A DNA stretch of 64,000 nt, from positions 117,989-181,988 of the forward strand of contig JAIYCQ010000048.1 of the NCBI GenBank assembly GCA_027487945.1, written 5' to 3'. This document shows, piece by piece, positions 55,422 to 64,000 of the stretch. The translations under genes were made by a program, and so were the position numbers. The stretch is from Caulobacteraceae bacterium (GTDB taxonomy: Bacteria > Pseudomonadota > Alphaproteobacteria > Caulobacterales > Caulobacteraceae). How positions within the stretch are numbered: the stretch's first letter is position 1; every line of letters starts with the position of its first letter. The notes under the pieces were generated by a model, which searched no databases, was not told where the DNA came from, and saw nothing but the letters and a program-made list of their open reading frames with translations.

Positions 55422-56318
55422 ATGTTGCGCCACGCCGTCCGCACAAACATCAGACTGAACCTGGACATCGTCCAGGCCACGGGCCGCTGTCTTGAATGCG
55501 ACCTCGAGACAGCCCTCATCTTCGCGGCGGTGCTGGCGGGGAACGCCTCCACGATCGAGGAGAGCCCCAGCCTCTCGCGCCAGTACGCGACAGGACCCGC
55601 GCCGGACGGGCTACGGCGACCCATGCGGGTTCAGGGACTTGCCGAGTCCCTGAAGCTGCCGCGCGAAACCACCCGATACAAGGCCGCGGACATGGTCCGG
55701 CGGGGCCTTCTCGAGGCGACCGACGCCGGACTCATCGTGCCATCGGCGACCCTGGCCTCTGATCGCCTCACGCCGCTCTACATCGCCCATCTCGGCTCGC
55801 TCGGCCGCTGCATCGAACAGCTCGCCCGGGCCGGGGTCGCCGAGCTGGCCTTCAACGAGCGCCTTGCGCCCCTGCCGTTCCCGTCGATGTGGGGGGCCAT
55901 GCGGGCGGTCACGCGGCACGTCCTTCGCGGCGTGGACGACCTGAATGCCTTCACCCGTACCGGCAGCCTGTTGCAGGCCTATCTCATGCTGGCGATCCTC
56001 GACCACTCGGCCTGGGCGTCCCGTCGCAAGGCCCCCGTCCTGTACGCGGAAGACCAGACTCCTCCGTCGGCAAGGGCGCTGGTCACGGCGCAGGGCCTGG
56101 CCAAGAGTCTCGAACTGCCGCGCGAGACGGTCCGGAGAAACATGAAGGCCCTCGTGAAATCCGGCCATCTGACCCAGGAGCGGGACGGTTTTGCGGTCAC
56201 TGAGACCGTGTGGGGGGCGGAGACCGACCGCGAGCGGCAGATCCAGTCGCGTGTCTACACCGACATGGTCCGACTTGTGCGCCAGCTGCGGAACGTCGAC
56301 GCCCTGGTCACTGTCTAG
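55422..56318 (+). CDS. Putative DNA-binding protein with two related winged-HTH segments
   Basis: QGLAESLKLPRETTRYKAADMVRRGLLEA and QGLAKSLELPRETVRRNMKALVKSGHLTQ. Confidence 0.75.
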   Translation: MLRHAVRTNIRLNLDIVQATGRCLECDLETALIFAAVLAGNASTIEESPSLSRQYATGPAPDGLRRPMRVQGLAESLKLPRETTRYKAADMVRRGLLEATDAGLIVPSATLASDRLTPLYIAHLGSLGRCIEQLARAGVAELAFNERLAPLPFPSMWGAMRAVTRHVLRGVDDLNAFTRTGSLLQAYLMLAILDHSAWASRRKAPVLYAEDQTPPSARALVTAQGLAKSLELPRETVRRNMKALVKSGHLTQERDGFAVTETVWGAETDRERQIQSRVYTDMVRLVRQLRNVDALVTV

Positions 56319-56404
56319 CCTTCGGCTGATTTCCCCCGACGCTAGAAGCTGCGTGTGACGGGCGTCAGGGCATGAACTATGGTTTCCGGAACCGGGGGCG
56401 GCTC

Positions 56405-57823
56405 ATGAGCGATGATGCGGGCGAGGACGGAGCGCGGCTGAGCCGTCGGCGCCTGCTGGCGGGCTCGGGTCTGGCGCTGGGCGTCGCCGCCCTGAGCGAA
56501 ACAGCCCGCGCGCAGGACCCTGCCCCGGCAGAGCCTGCGTCTGCTCCCGATGACCCCGACTTCTACGACGGCGATCCCGCTGCGGAACCGCCGATGCAAC
56601 CGCCCGTCACCTACGCGGGCGGCCCCGACTGGCGACAGGTGCGGGCGCAGTGGTCCCTGGACTGGAGCCAGGTCGACCTGTCGGCCATGCTCTTCGCCTC
56701 CAACCCCCGTATCGTCCGCGACGCCATCGCCCGCCATCGCGACGGCCTGGACCGCTCGCCGGTAACCTATCTGGAAGCCCGCAACCGGCCGCTCCAGAAC
56801 GCGGCCCGCGCCGCCGCCGGCGCCTACTTCGGGGTCAAGGCCGACAACATCGCCCTGACCGAGAACACCACCACCGCCGTGGCCATGGTCTATGCCGGCA
56901 TCGGCCTGCGCTACGGTCAGGAGGTTCTGACCACCGTCCACGACTATTACGTCACCCACGAGTCCCTGCGGCTGGCGGCGCTCAAGGGCGGCGGCGCCGT
57001 GCGCAAGATCAGCCTCTACGACCAGGCCGCCACCGCCACGGTGGAGCAGATCGTCGGACGTATCGTCAGCAACATCCGGCCGGAAACCCGGGTGCTGGCC
57101 CTGACCTGGGTGCATTCCTCCACGGGCATGAAGCTGCCGATCGCCGAAATCGCCGCCGCGCTCGCTCCGATCAACGCACTGCGTAACGAGCGCGACCGGG
57201 TGCTGTTCTGCGTCGACGGCGTTCATGGCTTCGGGGTGGAGAACACCACCCTGCCGCAGATGGGCTGCGACTTCCTGATGGCCGGCTGCCACAAGTGGCT
57301 GTTCGGACCGCGCGGGACGGGGGTGATCCTGGGCACCGACTACGGCTGGTCGCGGGTGACGCCCACCGTGCCGAGCTTCCTGGCCCCCAACGCCTACGGC
57401 GCCTGGCTGGGCGGCTACGATCCTGGCCCGACGACCGGCGCTCGGATGACGCCCGGCGGCTTCAAGGCCTTCGAACACATCTGGGCCCTCAGCGAGGCCT
57501 TCGGCTTTCATCAGTGGGTCGGCAAGGCCAACGTCCAGGCCCGCACCCATGAGCTGGCGTCACGCCTGAAGTACGGCCTGCGGCAGATTCCGGGCGTCAT
57601 CGTCCGCACACCCATCGACCCGCGCCTCTCGGCCGGCATCGTCAGCTTCGATGTGGCGGGCCTGTCGGCCGACGGCGTGGTGCGGCGGCTGCGCAACCAG
57701 CGGGTCATCGGCTCGGCGGCGCCCTATTCGACGCGGCACGTCCGGCTGACGCCCAGTATGCGCAATACGCCCGAGGACATCGACTTCGCGCTGAACGCCT
57801 TGACGCAACTCAAGCGCTCCTGA
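56405..57823 (+). CDS. Tat-exported class V aminotransferase-fold PLP protein
   Basis: SRRRLLAGSGLALGVAALSETARA Tat signal; CVDGVHGFGVEN; GCHKWLFGPRGTG (PLP Lys). Confidence 0.88.
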   Translation: MSDDAGEDGARLSRRRLLAGSGLALGVAALSETARAQDPAPAEPASAPDDPDFYDGDPAAEPPMQPPVTYAGGPDWRQVRAQWSLDWSQVDLSAMLFASNPRIVRDAIARHRDGLDRSPVTYLEARNRPLQNAARAAAGAYFGVKADNIALTENTTTAVAMVYAGIGLRYGQEVLTTVHDYYVTHESLRLAALKGGGAVRKISLYDQAATATVEQIVGRIVSNIRPETRVLALTWVHSSTGMKLPIAEIAAALAPINALRNERDRVLFCVDGVHGFGVENTTLPQMGCDFLMAGCHKWLFGPRGTGVILGTDYGWSRVTPTVPSFLAPNAYGAWLGGYDPGPTTGARMTPGGFKAFEHIWALSEAFGFHQWVGKANVQARTHELASRLKYGLRQIPGVIVRTPIDPRLSAGIVSFDVAGLSADGVVRRLRNQRVIGSAAPYSTRHVRLTPSMRNTPEDIDFALNALTQLKRS

Positions 57824-57892
57824 GTTGACGCACCGCAAGGACGGGCGCTGATTTGAGGCTAGGCTGACGTCTTCGAATGCGAGGACGTGCCA

Positions 57893-58594
57893 ATGACCCG
57901 CCTGAAACTGCACCGCGAGAGCCATCTGGTGTCCCGGATCGGCTGGCTTCGCGCCGCCGTCCTGGGCGCCAACGACGGCATTGTCTCGACGGCCAGCCTT
58001 GTGCTGGGCGTCGCGGCGGCTTCCTCCGGCAAGGGCGAGGCCATGCTCGCCGGCATGGCGGCGCTGGCCGCAGGGGCCATGTCGATGGCGGCGGGCGAGT
58101 ATGTCTCGGTCAGTTCGCAGTCCGACACAGAGAAGGCGGACCTCGCCCGCGAGACGCTGGAGCTCAGCACCGACGCCGAGGCGGAGAAGGACGAGCTGAC
58201 CGGCATCTATGTCGCGCGCGGGCTGGACGAGCCGCTCGCCCGACAGGTCGCCGAACAGCTGATGGCGAAGGATGCGCTGGGCGCCCACGCCCGCGACGAA
58301 CTCGGCATCTCGGACATGACCACGGCCCGGCCCATCCAGGCCGCCCTGACCTCGGCGGCCACCTTCGCGGTGGGCGCGGCGGCGCCGATGCTGGTCCTGG
58401 CCCTGACCCCGATGGCCTGGGCCAGCGCGGCGGTCAGCGCCTCCTCGCTGCTGTTTCTTGCTCTGCTCGGCGCCGTCGGCGCCCGGGCCGGCGGGGCCAG
58501 CGTCTGGCGGGCGACGCTCCGCGTGACCTTCTGGGGCGCCCTGGCCATGGCCGTCACCGCCGGGGTCGGCATGCTGTTCGGTGCGGTGATCTAG
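57893..58594 (+). CDS. VIT1/CCC1-family iron/manganese transporter
   Basis: WLRAAVLGANDGIVSTASLVLGVAAA; MSMAAGEYVSVSSQSDTEKADLARE. Confidence 0.94.
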   Translation: MTRLKLHRESHLVSRIGWLRAAVLGANDGIVSTASLVLGVAAASSGKGEAMLAGMAALAAGAMSMAAGEYVSVSSQSDTEKADLARETLELSTDAEAEKDELTGIYVARGLDEPLARQVAEQLMAKDALGAHARDELGISDMTTARPIQAALTSAATFAVGAAAPMLVLALTPMAWASAAVSASSLLFLALLGAVGARAGGASVWRATLRVTFWGALAMAVTAGVGMLFGAVI

Positions 58595-59154
58595 AAGGCG
58601 ATCCGCCAGAGCAGGCCCTCGGCCCCGCCGTAGGCCGCCGGCTTGGTGAAGCGTTCGACCAGCTCGCCGCCGTTGGCGATGATCACCCGGTGCGAGGCGA
58701 CATTGTCGGGGTCGGTGGTCAGGTCGATCCAGCGCAGGCCGGTCTTCGCCGCCAGCGGCAGCAGCAGGCCGAGCGCCGCCGTCGCATGCCCCTCCCCGCG
58801 CCGCCAGGGCACGACGGCATAGCCGACATGGCCCAGGCAGTGCGGCGGCAGGATCTCGGTGCCCGGCGCCCAGCGAAAGTTGATCGAGCCGACCAGATCG
58901 CCGTCCCAGAGCCAGCGGTAGTAGCCGGGCAGGCGTTTGACCATGCTGCCGTCGGGCAGCCGGACGTCGCCGGCCAGACCCTCGGGATCGTCCAGACCGG
59001 CGAGAAAGCCGTCGGCGTCCGTCGAGATTTTCTCCAGTTGCGAAAGCCGCGTCGCCTCACCGCCCGCCGTGGTGTCAGGCGACCAGCCGCGTTCCAGCGC
59101 CGCGACATAGGCGGGCTGGTGCTCAGGTGCCGGGATGACGAGGGTCAGAGGCAT
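58591..59154 (-). CDS. GNAT-family N-acetyltransferase
   Basis: HVGYAVVPWRRGEGHATAALGLLLPLA; DNVASHRVIIANGGELV. Confidence 0.9.
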   Translation of the reverse strand: MPLTLVIPAPEHQPAYVAALERGWSPDTTAGGEATRLSQLEKISTDADGFLAGLDDPEGLAGDVRLPDGSMVKRLPGYYRWLWDGDLVGSINFRWAPGTEILPPHCLGHVGYAVVPWRRGEGHATAALGLLLPLAAKTGLRWIDLTTDPDNVASHRVIIANGGELVERFTKPAAYGGAEGLLWRIAF

Positions 59155-59210
59155 CGTATGAGGATGCCCGCCTGACCGCGCCGCGCAAGTCCTCTCCGGG
59201 TGGGAGAGGA

Positions 59211-61895
<2,685 letters not shown>

Positions 61896-61930
61896 AAGCA
61901 GTCCGTCCTCAGTTCCACTCAGTTCATACT

Positions 61931-61977
61931 GTCATTGCGTGGTTCGCGACGCTGCGGCGCTCGCGACTCGCCATGAC
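61931..61977 (-). repeat. Dispersed intergenic palindromic repeat, copy C
   Basis: Plus strand GTCATTGCGTGGTTCGCGACGCTGCGGCGCTCGCGACTCGCCATGAC, imperfect palindrome. Confidence 0.6.
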
Positions 61978-62004
61978 GAACATTTTTGCAGCCCACCCAC
62001 CTGC

Positions 62005-62047
62005 GTCATCCCGAGGAGCGCCCGACGGGCGCGTCGCGAAGGACGCA
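62005..62047 (+). repeat. Dispersed intergenic palindromic repeat, copy B
   Basis: GTCATCCCGAGGAGCGCCCGACGGGCGCGTCGCGAAGGACGCA. Confidence 0.6.
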
Positions 62048-62065
62048 TCGTGGTCAGGCCATCCT

Positions 62066-64000
62066 CTACCCCGTCACCAGCGAGAAGTCCGCCACGCGGC
62101 CCATCGCGCTCTGAACCTGCTGCAGAAGCCGCAGGCGGTTGTCGCGTTCCGCAGCGACGTCGCTGTTGACCAGCACCCCGACGAAGAAGGCGTCCACAGG
62201 CGCGCGAAGCGCGGCCAGCGCCGTCATGGCGCCGGTGAAGTCCTCGGCGGCGAGCGCGGCGACCAGCTTCGGCCCCAGGGCGGCGAGCGCGTCGAACAGC
62301 GCGCCCTCCTCCGCCGGCTCGGCGACGCGCGCAGGCGCGCCGGTCGGCAGAGCGCCCTTCTTCTCCTCGGCCTTGAGGATGTTGGCGGCCCGCTTGTAGC
62401 CCTGCAGCAGGTTCACGCCGTCCTCGGTGGCGAGGAAGGTGGTGAGGGCTTCGACACGGGAGACAATGCGGACGAGGTCGTCGTCGGCTTTCCCATCAAT
62501 GGGCGCGAACACGGCGTCGACGAGATCGCCGCGCTTGCCCTGATCCTTCAGCGCGACCTTCAGGCGGTCGGCGAAGAAGGCGAGCAGGTCGTCCTTGGCG
62601 AAGGTCGACAAAGGCAGGCGATGCTCGCCTTCCAGAATGATGCGTATCACCCCCAGCGCCGCTCGCCGCAGCGCGTACGGGTCCTTGCTCCCTGTCGGCT
62701 TCTCGTCGATCGCGAAGAAGCCCACGAGGGTGTCCAGCTTGTCGGCCAGCGCCACGGCGACACTCAGCGGCGCGGTCGGGACGGCGTCGCCGGGCCCCTG
62801 CGGGCGGTAGTGGTCGCGGATGGCGTCTGCGATCTCGGTGTCGAGACCGAACTCCCGAGCGTAATACCCGCCCATGATCCCCTGCAGTTCGGGGAACTCG
62901 CCGACCATCTGGCTGGCGAGGTCGGCCTTGGCGAGGCGCGCGGCTTCGGCCGCCTTGTCCGGATCGGCGCCCACGAGCGGCGCGATCTCGCGGGCCAGGG
63001 CGACGATGCGCTCGACCCGCTCGGCCATGGTCCCCAGCTTGGCGTGGAAGGTCACGCCGTTCAGCTTTTCCAGCCAGGGCTCGAAGCCGTCCTTGACGTC
63101 TTCCGACCAGAAGAACCGCGCGTCGCTCAGCCGCGAGGACAGCACCTTGGCGTTGCCCAGCGCGATTTCCTTGCCGCCGTCGGCGGCCTGGATGTTGGCG
63201 ACGACCAGGAAGTGCGGCGCCAGCCCCGCCTCGCCCGGCTTGCGGACGGCGAAGTACTTCTGGTGCGTGCGCATCGAGGTGCGGATCACCTCGGGCGGCA
63301 GGTCGAGGAAGGCCGGGTCCATGTCGCCCAGGATCGGGGTCGGCCATTCGGCCAGGCCGGCGACTTCCTCCAGCAGGCCCTCGTCCTCGACCAGCTCCAG
63401 CCCGCGCGCGAAGCACAGGGTGCGGGCGCCCTCGAGGATGCGCTGCTTGCGCTCCTCGACGTCGAGCACGACGAAATGGCCGGCCAGGGCCTCGTGGTAC
63501 TCGTCGAAGTCGCGGGCGCGGAACACCCGGGTCTCGGCCATGAAGCGGTGGCCTTCGGACAGGTCCGCCGCGACGATGCCGTCGATCTCCAGCGGCACAA
63601 TCTCGCGGTTGAACACGCAGAGAATCCGCTTCAGCGGCCGCACCCAGCGCAGCTTGCCGTGACCCCAGGTCATCGACTTGGGCCAGGCGAAGCCGCGCAC
63701 GATCTGCTCGACCAGCTCGGCGATGATCTCGCTCGTGGGCCGGCCGGCCTTGTGGACATGGGCGAAGTACACCCCGTCCTTCTCGACCAGCTGTTCGCGG
63801 GTCAGGCCGGTCTTGCGCAGGAAGCCGTCCATGGCCTGGTCCGGCGCCCCGACCTTGGGGCCCTTGAGCTCCTCATGGACGTCGGGCTGGGCGATGGGCA
63901 GGCCCTCGACCACCAGCGTCAGGCGGCGCGGCCCCGCGAAGGCCTTGAGGCCCTCGCTGATCAGCCCGGCCTTGCCCAGCCCGTCGCGCGCCATGCGCTC
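62066..64000 (-). CDS. glyS: Glycine--tRNA ligase beta subunit (N-terminus outside window)
   Basis: LRWVRPLKRILCVFNREIVPLEIDGI; MRTHQKYFAV; VALADKLDTLVGFFAIDEKPTGSKDPYALRRAALGVIRI; frame open to the window edge. Confidence 0.96.
   Translation of the reverse strand, partial: ERMARDGLGKAGLISEGLKAFAGPRRLTLVVEGLPIAQPDVHEELKGPKVGAPDQAMDGFLRKTGLTREQLVEKDGVYFAHVHKAGRPTSEIIAELVEQIVRGFAWPKSMTWGHGKLRWVRPLKRILCVFNREIVPLEIDGIVAADLSEGHRFMAETRVFRARDFDEYHEALAGHFVVLDVEERKQRILEGARTLCFARGLELVEDEGLLEEVAGLAEWPTPILGDMDPAFLDLPPEVIRTSMRTHQKYFAVRKPGEAGLAPHFLVVANIQAADGGKEIALGNAKVLSSRLSDARFFWSEDVKDGFEPWLEKLNGVTFHAKLGTMAERVERIVALAREIAPLVGADPDKAAEAARLAKADLASQMVGEFPELQGIMGGYYAREFGLDTEIADAIRDHYRPQGPGDAVPTAPLSVAVALADKLDTLVGFFAIDEKPTGSKDPYALRRAALGVIRIILEGEHRLPLSTFAKDDLLAFFADRLKVALKDQGKRGDLVDAVFAPIDGKADDDLVRIVSRVEALTTFLATEDGVNLLQGYKRAANILKAEEKKGALPTGAPARVAEPAEEGALFDALAALGPKLVAALAAEDFTGAMTALAALRAPVDAFFVGVLVNSDVAAERDNRLRLLQQVQSAMGRVADFSLVTG

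Overview
64 kb of high-GC alphaproteobacterial chromosome. Gene content and order (flaEY, flagellins, flaG, flaF, flbT, flmG-like) point to Caulobacterales (Caulobacter/Brevundimonas/Phenylobacterium-like). About 62 protein genes and one tRNA-Lys(TTT) are supported; I saw no IS element, prophage or CRISPR array. Main blocks: phhA; a translationally coupled arginine succinyltransferase operon (M20 hydrolase-astA-astD-astB); tamA-tamB; an operon of circularly permuted ATP-grasp, alpha-E and transglutaminase genes; tgt-queA; three tandem cyclophilins; coaD, gyrA, sodC, ssb; a flagellin/flagellin-glycosylation island (31.5-42.8 kb); ppdK and glyS. The most interesting points are: (i) the uncharacterised ATP-grasp/alpha-E/transglutaminase operon, whose divergent promoter region has an NtrC-like TGCAC-N7-GTGCA palindrome and whose transglutaminase ends in poly-Gln; (ii) the flagellin island with two PseH-like acetyltransferases, an FlmG-like TPR protein behind a near-consensus CtrA box, and two sigma-54 flagellin promoters followed by A-loop leader hairpins; (iii) an AST operon that carries an M20 hydrolase but no astE or astC; (iv) a GyrA QRDR with Gln and Phe at the classical quinolone positions; (v) a LexA box upstream of ssb and an FNR/FixK box upstream of a universal stress protein gene. 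All functional calls come from reading translated motifs without database searches.
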